64,000 bases of DNA from Desulforamulus aeronauticus DSM 10349 (GCF_900142375.1 NZ_FRAR01000005.1:125552-189551); one strand, 5' to 3'. Shown: positions 34,237 through 43,906, counted from the stretch's first letter. The notes: a model not told the origin generated them from the sequence alone. Numbers and translations are program-made.

Positions 34237-36664
34237 AACATTGTTTTTTCCGAAAAAACTGATGGAGCGCCTGGCGTCCATCAAGGCCTTTCCTCTGACA
34301 CTGGTCGAAGCTCCCTCCGGCTTTGGCAAGACTACCGCCTTGCGGCATTTTTGTGATACACAGGTTTCAGAAACAGCACAGGTTATTTGGCGCACCTTTT
34401 CCCCTGAATCCCCGAACACTTCGTGGAAATCCTTCTGTGCCTGCATTAGTGCATTTGATGAAGATGCTGCTGAGCGATTGAACGCAGCAGGCGCGCCCAG
34501 TGAAGATTCCCTGTCAGAAATCCGTGAGATTTTTGGGCAGATTGCCTGCACGGAGGAAACCTACTTGGTGCTGGATGACTTTGCTGCCTGGAAATTGCCA
34601 AATGCAGGGGTGTTCCTGTCGGCACTTTCCGAGCATAGTGGCAAGGGGCTTCATGTGGTGGTTGCTTCACTAGTTTTATCAAAGGAGACTCGTAATCATC
34701 TTTTGCCGAGCATCCGTTTCCTCCTGCTGCAAGAGGCAGTGCTGACCTTTGCCGCAGAGGACATTGAGGCGTATTACCGTGAGGCTGGTGTTTCCCTAAC
34801 TGCCGTGCAGCTTGAAGAACTACAGCAAATCACGGGCGGCTGGATTATGGTGCTCTATCTCCAGCTTCTTTCCATCATCGAAACAGGGCAATTCGAGAGG
34901 GGCGGGATGCAGGATCTGATTCATAATGCCCTATGGAATCGACTGCCGGAATCGGAGCGAGAATTCCTGCTCGCGGTTTCCATCTTCCCCCGCTTCTCGC
35001 TAACTCAGGCCACGGCACTCTTTGGCAGGAGCGCTGTGGAAACAGAGCAGCTTTTGCGGGAAAAGCGGGTGTTTGTACATTTTGACAGGGATGCACGCCG
35101 TTTCTATCTTCACGCACTGTTTCAAAATTTCCTCGCCGAGCAGTTTGAGATGCTGCCGGAAACAAAACAAAAGGAAAGCTACCTCGCAGGAGGTAAGCTG
35201 GCGGAGCAGGCCGGCGACCGGGTGAACACGCTGCGCTTCTATTATCTATCGGGAGAATGGGAGCGACTGCTTGCCCTGCCACTGACCAGCTATGAGATTG
35301 CAGACGTGGTGGACGATTTCACAAAGCCCATGATCCTGGATATCATGGAGAACACCCCCTTTGAAACCAAACGGAAGTACCCGACGGCGATGGTGCCGCT
35401 GGCCTTCACCCTGTTTTTCCTCCACGAAAGCCAGAAACTGCTCGGTTTCAGGGAGGAAATAAGGCAGGTCATTGAGCAGAGCGAACTTTCGCAAATCCAA
35501 AAGAATGCGCTCTCCGGCGAGATGGAACTGCTGTACTCCTTTTTGACCTATAACCGCATTGATGCAATGAGTGTAGGACACCGCAAGGCATTGGAGCTTC
35601 TCGGTGGCCCTGCGACGCTGATTAACCTCCAAAGCACATGGACATTCGGCTCGCCCTCGGTGCTGTATCTGTTCTGGCGGGAAAGTGGTAAGCTGGACGA
35701 GGAACTGGGACAGATGGACGAGTGCATGCCGATTTACTATACGCTCACCAAAGGGCATGGCAGCGGCGCAGAAATCATCATGCGTGCGGAAGCGCATTTC
35801 CTGCGCGGTGAAATTGACCAAGCGGAAATCCTTTGCCACAAGGCGATGTTCACTGCCGACAGCAGGCGGCAGAACAGTATCTACCAGTGCGGGCTGTTTC
35901 TGCTGGCGCGGATCGCTCTCCTGCGCGGGGACGAAACCATGTTGCAAAGCGCTCTCCACTCCATGGAGGAACGCTCCCGCCAAAACATTGAGGACTTGTG
36001 CCGCTATACGCTGGATTTGGTCAAAGGCTTCATTTTCATGCTGCTGGGTCGCGGTAATGAGGTTTCCCCGTGGCTTGCTGCGGGCGAAATCAACGACAAG
36101 CGGCTGGTCATCATGACGCAGCCCTTCGCCCACATCATCTATGGCAGACTGCTGCTGGAGCGTGGCGAATATCAGAAGCTGCTCGGCGTGAGTGAATTTG
36201 GACTGGGCCTCTCCACCATCTTTCCCAATCTTCTGCCCCAGCTCTACATAAAATTGTATCAAGCACAGGCATTTCTGGCGCTGGGTAATCGCCCGCAGGC
36301 AATCGAAGCATTACAAAGCGCACTGGATATCGCTCTGCCCGATGGGATGCTACTACCCTTGGCGGAAAATTACGATGGCATCAAAAAGCTGCTGTCCGAC
36401 ACCGCTTGTGCCGAGAGTGCCCTCGAAAAAATAACAACCCTGCACCAGGGATTGACCCAGGGGCTTGCTTCTTTCCGACGCAAGGAATTGACCCCTCGTG
36501 AAAAGGAGATTTTAGGACTGCTTAAAATGAGCCTAACCAACAAAGAAATTGCCGAGCGGTTGCACCTATCCCCCAATACCATCCGCAATGTCATCAGCGG
36601 TATGCTGGAAAAGTGCGGCTTTGCTTCGAGGGAACAGCTCAAGACCTTGCCGGACGGAAAATAA
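34208..36664 (+). CDS. MalT-like LuxR-family ATP-binding regulator
   Basis: A protein of 818 residues. The N-terminal STAND-type NTPase has Walker A APSGFGKTTALRHF (about residues 36-49) and Walker B TYLVLDDFAAW (about 118). The middle 450 residues look like helical TPR-type repeats, and the C-terminal LuxR helix-turn-helix is LTPREKEILGLLKMSLTNKEIAERLHLSPNTIR in outline (about 757-790). This is the MalT architecture, in which a ligand triggers ATP-dependent oligomerisation. The start is ATG 34208 behind GAAGGAGG. G+C content and codon use look higher than flanking genes. Probable targets are the DUF2442 and surface-protein genes just downstream. Confidence 0.88.
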   Translation: MARTRQIKPETLFFPKKLMERLASIKAFPLTLVEAPSGFGKTTALRHFCDTQVSETAQVIWRTFSPESPNTSWKSFCACISAFDEDAAERLNAAGAPSEDSLSEIREIFGQIACTEETYLVLDDFAAWKLPNAGVFLSALSEHSGKGLHVVVASLVLSKETRNHLLPSIRFLLLQEAVLTFAAEDIEAYYREAGVSLTAVQLEELQQITGGWIMVLYLQLLSIIETGQFERGGMQDLIHNALWNRLPESEREFLLAVSIFPRFSLTQATALFGRSAVETEQLLREKRVFVHFDRDARRFYLHALFQNFLAEQFEMLPETKQKESYLAGGKLAEQAGDRVNTLRFYYLSGEWERLLALPLTSYEIADVVDDFTKPMILDIMENTPFETKRKYPTAMVPLAFTLFFLHESQKLLGFREEIRQVIEQSELSQIQKNALSGEMELLYSFLTYNRIDAMSVGHRKALELLGGPATLINLQSTWTFGSPSVLYLFWRESGKLDEELGQMDECMPIYYTLTKGHGSGAEIIMRAEAHFLRGEIDQAEILCHKAMFTADSRRQNSIYQCGLFLLARIALLRGDETMLQSALHSMEERSRQNIEDLCRYTLDLVKGFIFMLLGRGNEVSPWLAAGEINDKRLVIMTQPFAHIIYGRLLLERGEYQKLLGVSEFGLGLSTIFPNLLPQLYIKLYQAQAFLALGNRPQAIEALQSALDIALPDGMLLPLAENYDGIKKLLSDTACAESALEKITTLHQGLTQGLASFRRKELTPREKEILGLLKMSLTNKEIAERLHLSPNTIRNVISGMLEKCGFASREQLKTLPDGK

Positions 36665-36697
36665 AAGTACATTGTACCATATAAAAAATTAATTCTG

Positions 36698-36730
36698 CAC
36701 CCTACACTAAAAACTGTAGGGTGTATTTTT
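36698..36730 (+). terminator. Intrinsic terminator after the LuxR-family gene
   Basis: CACCCTACA pairs with TGTAGGGTG around an 8-base loop, followed by TATTTTTAT. Confidence 0.85.
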
Positions 36731-36758
36731 ATCCCCAAATGAGAAGGGAGGAGGCCTG

Positions 36759-37298
36759 ATGGCGGAAATTCCTGAGATTCTAAGTGTAGTGCCTGTCCTA
36801 GACCATCGACTGAATATCGAATTTGGCAGCGGTAGCCTTTTGGATTTGGATATGCGGCATTGTATGCGTACCAACCGCTACTACAACCTGAACAAACCGG
36901 AAGTGTTTCGAGCCGTAGTCACCGATGGTGATAAGCTTATCTTTGTCCCAGACGACGTATTCACACCGGATATTTTTCCAAGGGAGGCGGTGAATATGGC
37001 GCTGCGGAAGCGGTATCACGATCCCATCGTCTTCCTGCAGGTGCAGCCGCTGGAAAATAGCTGCATCCGGCTGGAGATGGCAACCGGCAGCGTGCTGCTT
37101 CTGAATCTGGAGAACCATCGGCGCACCAACCGCTACAGGGTCTTACAGAACGAGGAACTGTTCCGCTCTGTCAGGGCGGCTGGGGAGAGTCTGGTTTTCG
37201 GCACGGCCGAAGGTGGAAAAACTCTGCGAATTAGCGAGGATGAACTGACACATCTCATGCTGTCAGTTCCCGATCAAGAGGAGGGTCTTTCAGAATGA
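36759..37298 (+). CDS. Duplicated DUF2442 protein
   Basis: A protein of 179 residues built of two similar halves. The first has LLDLDMRHCMRTNRYYNLNKPEVFRAVV (in outline, about residues 27-54), the second LLLNLENHRRTNRYRVLQNEELFRSV. Each matches the DUF2442 pattern, usually an 80-100-residue single-domain protein of unknown function. The ribosome site is GGGAGGAGG. It ends in an ATGA overlap with the surface-protein gene, so the two are cotranscribed. A regulatory or chaperone-like role for the surface protein is only a guess. Confidence 0.75.
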   Translation: MAEIPEILSVVPVLDHRLNIEFGSGSLLDLDMRHCMRTNRYYNLNKPEVFRAVVTDGDKLIFVPDDVFTPDIFPREAVNMALRKRYHDPIVFLQVQPLENSCIRLEMATGSVLLLNLENHRRTNRYRVLQNEELFRSVRAAGESLVFGTAEGGKTLRISEDELTHLMLSVPDQEEGLSE

Positions 37299-40200
37299 AA
37301 CAAAGATGGAAACGAATCGTCAGCCTGATTTTGTCACTGTGCATGGTATTGACAATGCTGCCGGGGGCGGCATTTGCCGCAGCACAGGGTTCTGCTGCAC
37401 CGCTCAGCGTGACTGATGGCGTGTATAACGTCAACGATCAGGCTGCGTGGGAGGATATCTGTGACACCATCAACACATGGAGCGGTGACATTACAATCAC
37501 TTTGCCTAGCGGCGGGAATCTAAGCGGCCACCTGAGAATCCCGGCCGCCGTTACCGGACTGACCATTACCGGCAATGGCAGCACCATTAACGGGGGAATC
37601 AATTGCAACGGCCCAATCGACCTGATATTAGATGGTGTCACGGTTAAGCAGAGCGACGGTTATATTGCCGTTTACTTCGTCCAAGGTGGTACGCTGACAA
37701 CAGTTGGTAATGTAACCCTGACCGGAGGCAGCGCCAATAATAATGTCGATGGCTTCGGTGTGTACTCCGGTGGCGACCTGACCGTTACGGCGAGCGATAG
37801 CCTGACGATAACGGGCGGAAGCAATTACAGCGATGGTGATGGTATCTTTGTGACGGATGGCGATCTGACGCTTGCCGGCGGCGACCCTGTCATTAGTGGC
37901 GGTAGTGGGAATGGAGTCACTGTCCAAACCCTCAACGGTACGGGTGGGAACCTTTACATCACCTCCGGCAGCCCCACCATCAAGGGCGCTAACGACCGGA
38001 AGGGGGCGGGGGTTTTCGGAAACTTAGTGATTTCCACCTCCGGAACGGTAACGTTCGAAGCGGGCACGTCTGGCGCTTACGGCATTGTCTTCAGTAAAAA
38101 TAGCAACTTAGATCTCAGCGCGCTGACCGGCAAGCTTATTGCCAAAGGAGATATCAAAGCGATTTCATTGAGTGGCGGCTCCATCACCTACCCTATAGGT
38201 CTTGGCGCAGACAAGGAGTATAACAACTCAGCCACCTATACGCTGGATATGACGCAGGGTATCCCCACCACCTACACCGCCACGCTGCATATACAAATTG
38301 ACGGAGCAGCGGATCCTAGCGAGATGAGCGGCTATGGGCTCAAACTCAGCACCGACGAAACAAAAACTGTCCCCATGACCGGGTTTGGCGCAACAAGGAC
38401 GACAAGTGTGGAGAACGGCATATGGAAGGTGTATATAAGCTGGGATGACACCTATGACACCTATACCGGCGTAGATATCACCGTAGCGGACGGGGATGCC
38501 AACGCAGTATTGGATTGGTATAGAGCCGACTATGCCACCACTCCGCAGGATACGGCGGAAGGCGGCAAAATTGACATAACAATCAATGGAAAAGATGGCT
38601 ATGGCGGCAATTATTCCGGCTGGCTACGTTTCTTAAAAGGCGATAAAGCAATCTTCACCGCCAGCGGCGAGGGTGCCACCGGCTACACCTACGCCTGGAG
38701 CGGTACACATAACGGAAACCCAATCAACGGCACGGGCAACACCTATACGATAGACTCGGTGCAAGGCAAGCTGGACATCACTTGCACCATAACCGGGAGC
38801 GGCACAACGAACGCCTATCTTTATGTGCTTGATACGCCCGTTACGGATGCCAACAAGGATAGCATCACCGGGCAGGGCATCAGCGGCGGAGTCAGTTACG
38901 ACCCGGCCACCAAGACACTAACTCTGAATAACGCAGTCATCGCTCCCTCTGCACTTGTTATTGATGCCATATCTGCGCAAGACGACCTGACCGTCAAGCT
39001 GGTGGGTCAGAACCGGATAGGCACAGCACCAACCAATCCGGCGAATGAGGCAGACTACGATGTGCAAATGGGTATTGGCAGCGAAAAAACGCTTGCCATC
39101 ACAGGTGAAGGTAGCCTGACCGTATATGACGCTGTCATAGGTATTTTGGGAGTTGACAATCTCACAGTAGACATTGGTGGCAACCTGATTGTGGAGGAAT
39201 ATGGAGCGGAGGGCATGGCCTGTTGCTTGAGAACAGAGGGCGTGCTCACCGTCGAAAGAGGCAGTCTGAATCTGACTTCCTACAATTCCAAGGGATTGAA
39301 AGGCAGCAGCATCGTAATTAACGGCGGCGTTATCGCTGCCCAGACGCAAGGCGCAGCCGGTCACTTTGCCTTCAGTACGGAGCCTTCCTTCGGCGGAGCT
39401 TATGCACACCAAGTATTCGCCGGTGAGAACGCAGCCTCGGCTGTGGAAGTCCCAAGCCCGGTCGCAGCGACCTTCACCGCCAGCAAATATGTGTGGATAC
39501 AACCGATGGGTGCGCAAATCTACACGATTTCCTTTAACACAAACGAAGGAAATGCTCTTACCCCCGGTACCCTGACCACCGGTGCAGACGGCAAGTTAGC
39601 TGTGCTGCCTATTCCGACCCGCTCTGGTAATTACCGTTTTGATGGCTGGTTTACAGCGGCAACTGGTGGTACAGTAGTGACGACAGGCACTGTGTTTACC
39701 GCTGACACCACCATCTACGCTCACTGGACTTATACAGGAGGCGGTGGAGGAGGCTCGTCCTCGGGCGGAAGCTCTGGCAGCACAACCACAGCCATCCCGG
39801 TGAAGGATCTCTCGGAAGGCAAAAAATCTGACACGACGGTAAACCTGAGTGCCGGTACAGTCACCCTGCCCTCCGATATGCTCAGCAATCTGGATGCGCC
39901 AAAGGATGCCAACGCAGAAGTCAAGATGACCACCGTGCACCCCAGCAATTTGACAGCGGAAGCACAAGCGCTTATCGGTAATCGCCCGATCGTTTCTATC
40001 AATCTACTGATTGACAACAAAGTCACCGACTGGAACAATCCAAAAGCCCCGGTTACAATAAGCATTCCCTATCTACCGACAGCCGAGGAACTTGCTAACC
40101 CCGAGGGCATCACAGCGTACTACATCGACAATCAAGGCAACCTCACCGAGATGGTCGGTGCCAAGTACGATCCCAAGGCCAAAGCGGTTGTCTTCCAAAC

Positions 40201-40816
40201 CACCCATTTCAGCTACTATGCTGTAGGCTACAAGGTGGCGACTGCTCCGACTGTTCCAACTGCGCCAAAGGTACAGTTTAGTGATGTTCTCCCCGGTGCG
40301 TGGTACTATAACGCAGTGAGCTTCTGTGTAGAAAAAGGCATTACCAACGGCACGGGCGACAGCAAATTCAGCCCCGAGGCAACGCTGACCCGGGGCCAAT
40401 TCATCACCATGCTACTAAACGCCTACGGCATTGCGCCGCTGGCCAGCCCCACCGACAACTTTGCTGATGCGGGCAACACCTACTACACCGGCTACCTTGC
40501 AGCGGCCAAGGCCAAGGGTATCGCGAGTGGCGTGGGTGACAATATGTTCGCCCCTGAAAAGCAAATCACCCGCCAGGAGATGTTCACCCTGCTGTATAAC
40601 GCACTCAAAGTGCTAGACAAATTGCCCATCGCTGATAGCAGCAAGACCCTGGCTGACTTCACCGACAGCGACGATATCGCAAGCTGGGCACGTGATGCCA
40701 TGACCGCGCTGGTCAAATCCGGCACGGTTGGCGGTAGCGGCGGTAAGCTCGACCCAACCAGCGGCTCCACCCGCGCCCAGATGGCGCAAGTACTGTATAA
40801 TCTGTTGGGGAAGTAA
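37295..40816 (+). CDS. S-layer-anchored surface protein with InlB-type repeat and three SLH domains
   Basis: An exported protein of 1173 residues. Signal peptide: KRIVSLILSLCMVLTMLPGAAFA (in outline, cleavage near residue 29). Residues 45-330 look like a right-handed beta-helix (repeating LTITGG, GDLTLAGG), carbohydrate-binding or adhesin style. An InlB/Listeria-Bacteroides repeat (TISFNTNEGNALTPG ... FDGWFTAATGGTVV) lies near 750-810, a Gly/Ser linker near 813-830, and three SLH domains at about 985-1173 (FSDVLPGAWYYNAVSFCVEKG; FADAGNTYYTGYLAAAKAKG; FTDSDDIASWARDAMTALV). SLH domains bind pyruvylated cell-wall polymer. Base composition is G+C-rich for the window. Confidence 0.88.
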   Translation: MKQRWKRIVSLILSLCMVLTMLPGAAFAAAQGSAAPLSVTDGVYNVNDQAAWEDICDTINTWSGDITITLPSGGNLSGHLRIPAAVTGLTITGNGSTINGGINCNGPIDLILDGVTVKQSDGYIAVYFVQGGTLTTVGNVTLTGGSANNNVDGFGVYSGGDLTVTASDSLTITGGSNYSDGDGIFVTDGDLTLAGGDPVISGGSGNGVTVQTLNGTGGNLYITSGSPTIKGANDRKGAGVFGNLVISTSGTVTFEAGTSGAYGIVFSKNSNLDLSALTGKLIAKGDIKAISLSGGSITYPIGLGADKEYNNSATYTLDMTQGIPTTYTATLHIQIDGAADPSEMSGYGLKLSTDETKTVPMTGFGATRTTSVENGIWKVYISWDDTYDTYTGVDITVADGDANAVLDWYRADYATTPQDTAEGGKIDITINGKDGYGGNYSGWLRFLKGDKAIFTASGEGATGYTYAWSGTHNGNPINGTGNTYTIDSVQGKLDITCTITGSGTTNAYLYVLDTPVTDANKDSITGQGISGGVSYDPATKTLTLNNAVIAPSALVIDAISAQDDLTVKLVGQNRIGTAPTNPANEADYDVQMGIGSEKTLAITGEGSLTVYDAVIGILGVDNLTVDIGGNLIVEEYGAEGMACCLRTEGVLTVERGSLNLTSYNSKGLKGSSIVINGGVIAAQTQGAAGHFAFSTEPSFGGAYAHQVFAGENAASAVEVPSPVAATFTASKYVWIQPMGAQIYTISFNTNEGNALTPGTLTTGADGKLAVLPIPTRSGNYRFDGWFTAATGGTVVTTGTVFTADTTIYAHWTYTGGGGGGSSSGGSSGSTTTAIPVKDLSEGKKSDTTVNLSAGTVTLPSDMLSNLDAPKDANAEVKMTTVHPSNLTAEAQALIGNRPIVSINLLIDNKVTDWNNPKAPVTISIPYLPTAEELANPEGITAYYIDNQGNLTEMVGAKYDPKAKAVVFQTTHFSYYAVGYKVATAPTVPTAPKVQFSDVLPGAWYYNAVSFCVEKGITNGTGDSKFSPEATLTRGQFITMLLNAYGIAPLASPTDNFADAGNTYYTGYLAAAKAKGIASGVGDNMFAPEKQITRQEMFTLLYNALKVLDKLPIADSSKTLADFTDSDDIASWARDAMTALVKSGTVGGSGGKLDPTSGSTRAQMAQVLYNLLGK

Positions 40817-40834
40817 CTTGAACAACAGCAATAG

Positions 40835-40875
40835 AAGAGGCCGGCCAAGCGCTTCATAGCTTGGCTGGCCTCTTT
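40835..40875. terminator. Terminator after the surface-protein gene
   Basis: AGAGGCC-G-GCCAAGC pairs with GCTTGGC-T-GGCCTCT, followed by TTTG. It lies between convergent genes. Confidence 0.85.
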
Positions 40876-40915
40876 GTGATAGATATACCTTCTATCCTCT
40901 AAAGCATAACGACAA

Positions 40916-41512
40916 TCAATCAATATCATACCGTCTCGCCTGACCTTCTCCGTACAGATAATAATAGACCTTGTAATTCCACAGTACCCGACGGATATAC
41001 TGCCGGGTTTCCACAAAGGGGATTTGATCGATGGTTTTACGTTGACCGGTCCAATGCTGTTGATCCAACCATTTCTTTACGTTACCACGGCCTGCGTTGT
41101 AGGCGGCAGTGGCCAGTACCACATCGCCTTCAAACAGTTCCAAGAGGTCTGCTAAATACCAGGTGCCCAGTTGGATATTGGTTTCTGGATTATACAATGC
41201 TTCGGTATTTAGCGGTCCGTTGCCTGTTTGCTCGGCAACCCAACTGGCCGTTTCCGGCATAAGTTGCATCAACCCTCTGGCTCCCTTGGGAGAGGTAGCG
41301 TTGGCTTGGAAGTTGCTCTCCGTTTTAATGATTGCCGCTACCAGCAGGGGGTCCAGGTTTTTTACTTCGGAATAATGGTAGATTACCTCCTGATGATGCA
41401 GAGGATACACCATTTCGGCTATTGCTCTGTGATTTAGCCACAATATCAGTAGCAGGAGAACCAGCAGGAGCTTTCTTTTTAAACGGGGTTTCTTTTTTCT
41501 TCGTAAAAACAA
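40916..41512 (-). CDS. Lytic transglycosylase (SLT domain)
   Basis: A protein of about 198 residues. An N-terminal basic stretch and signal-anchor (KRKLLLVLLLLILWLNH) lead to an SLT/goose-lysozyme-like domain: LLVAAIIKTESNFQANATSPKGARGLMQLMPETA in outline, with the catalytic glutamate in KTESNF. It continues with ATAAYNAGRGNVKKWL and ETRQYIRRVLWNYKVY. The enzyme cleaves peptidoglycan to anhydromuropeptides. I chose the TTG at 41512 because AGGAG lies seven bases before it; an ATG at 41539 (nine residues more) has no ribosome site. A decayed copy of part of this gene lies at 33944-34000. Confidence 0.87.
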   Translation of the reverse strand: MFLRRKKKPRLKRKLLLVLLLLILWLNHRAIAEMVYPLHHQEVIYHYSEVKNLDPLLVAAIIKTESNFQANATSPKGARGLMQLMPETASWVAEQTGNGPLNTEALYNPETNIQLGTWYLADLLELFEGDVVLATAAYNAGRGNVKKWLDQQHWTGQRKTIDQIPFVETRQYIRRVLWNYKVYYYLYGEGQARRYDID

Positions 41513-41569
41513 AACAATCACTCCTGCAATAGGTGTCATCTTATTCTATGCCAAAAATTGGTTTTTATC

Positions 41570-41702
41570 ACTTTCAGAAAGTATAAATCTCTATTGAAGA
41601 AAGTACAAGAAAAACTAAGTCTTACTCGTACCCTGTAGGGCATAACCTAAAGGTCATAACATTATAGGTCACAGGCAGGCAAGCGAGCCAAGTTTTTCTA
41701 AG
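41570..41702 (-). repeat. Dispersed repeat, copy C (divergent, split)
   Basis: TTTCAGAAAGTATAAATCTC at the left and GGCAAGCGAGCCAAG plus TTTTTCTAAG at the right match other copies. About 80 unrelated bases lie between, including GAAAAACTAAG, the complement of the right-end motif. It fills most of the 185-base gap upstream of the transglycosylase gene. Confidence 0.5.
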
Positions 41703-42300
41703 AAGAGGTAATTTGTTGCCAATATTTTGCCACCTGAAGGCGGGTATTTTCAGGTGTGTAGCTGTTATCAATAATGATATCACTATACTTTTTCTTTTCC
41801 TGCAGCGGAATCTGGCTGGCTATACGCTGCTGAGCCTGGGACAGAGTAAGCTTGTCCCGTTCCATTAAGCGCTTTAATTGCACCTCTTCATCCACGGTAA
41901 CCAACCACACTTGATCCACCTTTTGCTGCCAGCCTACCTCAATAAGCAGAGGTATTTCCAAAACTAGAAGGCCACTACCACTGGGGTTACGTTCTTTAAA
42001 CGCAGTCACTTGTTCATCAAGGGCTGCCTCAATGTGAGGATGGATAATGGCGTCCAATCGCTTCCTGGCAGCAGCATCTGCGAAGATCATGGCTCCCAAT
42101 TTTTGCCGGTCTAGGGTACCGTCTGGATGTAAAATACCCGATCCAAAGGAAGCTACAATTTCCTTGAGGGCCGGGGTATCGGGATATACCACTTGGCGGG
42201 CCACTTGATCTGCATCGATGACCGTGGCCCCCAGTTCTTGTAAATATTTTGCCACAGAACTCTTACCGCTGGCAATAACACCTGTCAAACCAATAATCAT
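41698..42300 (-). CDS. coaE: Dephospho-CoA kinase
   Basis: A P-loop kinase of 200 residues catalysing the last step of coenzyme A synthesis. MIIGLTGVIASGKSSVAKYL gives Walker A (residues 8-15), followed by VIDADQVARQVV and LVLEIPLLIEVG, the usual CoaE core, and MERDKLTLSQAQQRIASQ. I chose the ATG at 42300, eight bases behind AGGAGC, over the longer start at 42330 that overlaps ytaF. It is probably in one operon with ytaF, mutM and polA, all on the minus strand with small gaps. Confidence 0.93.
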   Translation of the reverse strand: MIIGLTGVIASGKSSVAKYLQELGATVIDADQVARQVVYPDTPALKEIVASFGSGILHPDGTLDRQKLGAMIFADAAARKRLDAIIHPHIEAALDEQVTAFKERNPSGSGLLVLEIPLLIEVGWQQKVDQVWLVTVDEEVQLKRLMERDKLTLSQAQQRIASQIPLQEKKKYSDIIIDNSYTPENTRLQVAKYWQQITSS

Positions 42301-42326
42301 CTCATCATGCTCCTTTGAGGAGGTGG

Positions 42327-42959
42327 TCACTTGATTTTAAAAATGCCCATGGCTATAAGAATGCAGCCTGGCAACATGGCTAATTGCCGGCCGAGGGTAC
42401 TGCAGGCACAGGTTTTACCCAGCCAGAGTCCGATAATGGTAAGAACAATGTGACCGATGCCCACCACCGCTGCTGTTAAAAGTGGACTAAAGCCGAACAT
42501 AGAAACTGCAAAGCCAGCTCCGAAGGCATCCATCGCCAGAGCGGCTCCCAATAACAGAGCTTCCCGGGAGGAAATTACACCGGAAGAGTCCAGGTCGGCT
42601 TTGGAGGGTTCACGCAGAACTTGAATTACCAGACCCAGAGACTTAATCCGTATTTGCATGACCGTTGCTTTTACTTCTTCCTGATCTCCCTTGGTATCTC
42701 TAATGGATTGAACGAGAATCCAGAGTCCTACCAGCAGTAGGATGATGCCACCCAGCCGATGGGCAAAAAGAGGTGAGATTAGTTGGCTGACCATTTGGCC
42801 CGCCAGCATGGAGAAGAGTACTGTTAGGACCGACATACCGCTGATTATCAGCAGTGAAGTGAACGGGATACGAATTTTTCTAATCCCGTAAGCCACCCCT
42901 GTGCCCAGTGCATCCATATTCAGGGCTAGGGCAAAGGCAAAAAGCGTAAGCAGTTCCAT
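42327..42959 (-). CDS. ytaF: Sporulation membrane protein YtaF (MntP-like)
   Basis: A membrane protein of 210 residues with six hydrophobic helices in two similar halves: LFAFALALNMDALGTGVAYG and LLLGAALAMDAFGAGFAVSM, each with a buried Asp in a NMDALG/AMDAFG motif. The pattern is that of MntP/YtaF transport-type proteins. YtaF sits beside mutM, coaE and polA in many Bacillales and Clostridia, exactly as here. Its sporulation role in Bacillus is poorly defined. Confidence 0.87.
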   Translation of the reverse strand: MELLTLFAFALALNMDALGTGVAYGIRKIRIPFTSLLIISGMSVLTVLFSMLAGQMVSQLISPLFAHRLGGIILLLVGLWILVQSIRDTKGDQEEVKATVMQIRIKSLGLVIQVLREPSKADLDSSGVISSREALLLGAALAMDAFGAGFAVSMFGFSPLLTAAVVGIGHIVLTIIGLWLGKTCACSTLGRQLAMLPGCILIAMGIFKIK

Positions 42960-43027
42960 GTCTTTCCCCCCAATTGCGTCTTCTTACATGATAGAGTATG
43001 AGGGGGGCAAAGCAGGGGTGATTTACA

Positions 43028-43861
43028 CTATTTGGTTTTTTGACAGGAACTACAGTAATAAGAGCTGCGACCGGCCACTTTGATACGGGATATAGGTTTG
43101 CCGCAGTGAGAACAGGGAAGATTTTCCCGGTTATAAACTTTAAGGTGATTTTGGAAACTACCGGAACGTCCCTCACCGTCTACATAATCTCGAAAGGAGG
43201 TACCCCGATGTTCAATACCTTCGCTAATTACCTCCACAATAGCCTTGTGCAGACCGGCGGCTTCCCGGGAAGTAAGATCTGGTGCCAAGCGTTCCGGATG
43301 GACTTTGGCGCGGAACAGAGCTTCATCCGCATAGATATTCCCCAGGCCTGCGATAAAACTTTGGTCCAGTAACAGGGGTTTTATGCGGGTACGACGCCTA
43401 CGTATTTCCCGCTTAAAAAATTCCCTGGTAAATTCCGGTTCCAAGGGCTCCGGGCCAAGGTCTTTAATACCGGACAACTCCATTATTTTCGGGGTGGCAA
43501 TCAATTGTAAACGGCCGAAGCGCCGCACATCAGCAAAACGCAAATGTTTCCCATTATCCAGCAGAAAAATCACATGGGTATGTTTTTCTAAAGGAAATTC
43601 GGCCTCACAATAAATAAGGCGTCCTGTCATGCGGAGGTGTGCCACCAAGGTAAGATTATCACTGAGGTGGAGTAAGATGTATTTACCGCGACGCCCCAAT
43701 TTTTTTAGAAAGGCTTTGCCGATCAGAAGCTCTATGAATTCCTCAGATTTGGGGCTACGGATAACTTCAGGTTTTAATAAATTAACACCGGTGACCGTGA
43801 GACCAGCCAAGTGCGCTTCTAAAGAGCGAACCACCGTTTCTACCTCTGGCAATTCAGGCAT
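43028..43861 (-). CDS. mutM: Formamidopyrimidine-DNA glycosylase
   Basis: A protein of 277 residues that removes oxidised purines such as 8-oxoguanine and nicks the strand. The catalytic N-terminus PELPEVETVVRSL is intact (Pro2, Glu3). The helix-two-turn-helix contains FIAGLGNIYADEALFRAKVHP, and the C-terminal zinc finger is CSHCGKPISRIKVAGRSSYYCSSCQ in outline. Length is standard. It lies 45 bases after polA on the same strand with a GGAGGTG ribosome site. Confidence 0.95.
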   Translation of the reverse strand: MPELPEVETVVRSLEAHLAGLTVTGVNLLKPEVIRSPKSEEFIELLIGKAFLKKLGRRGKYILLHLSDNLTLVAHLRMTGRLIYCEAEFPLEKHTHVIFLLDNGKHLRFADVRRFGRLQLIATPKIMELSGIKDLGPEPLEPEFTREFFKREIRRRRTRIKPLLLDQSFIAGLGNIYADEALFRAKVHPERLAPDLTSREAAGLHKAIVEVISEGIEHRGTSFRDYVDGEGRSGSFQNHLKVYNRENLPCSHCGKPISRIKVAGRSSYYCSSCQKTK

Positions 43862-43906
43862 ACTAACACCTCCAGGAAAAGACCAGCATTTGTTGTGTGC
43901 TTCGGG

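Noticed and set aside
35246-36262. 338-residue open frame antisense to the LuxR-family gene
   Set aside because: It has no ribosome site or recognisable domain, and it arises from the G+C-rich codon pattern of the real gene on the plus strand.
38918-39517. 199-residue open frame antisense to the surface protein gene
   Set aside because: No family features; the plus-strand frame has a signal peptide, repeats and SLH domains.
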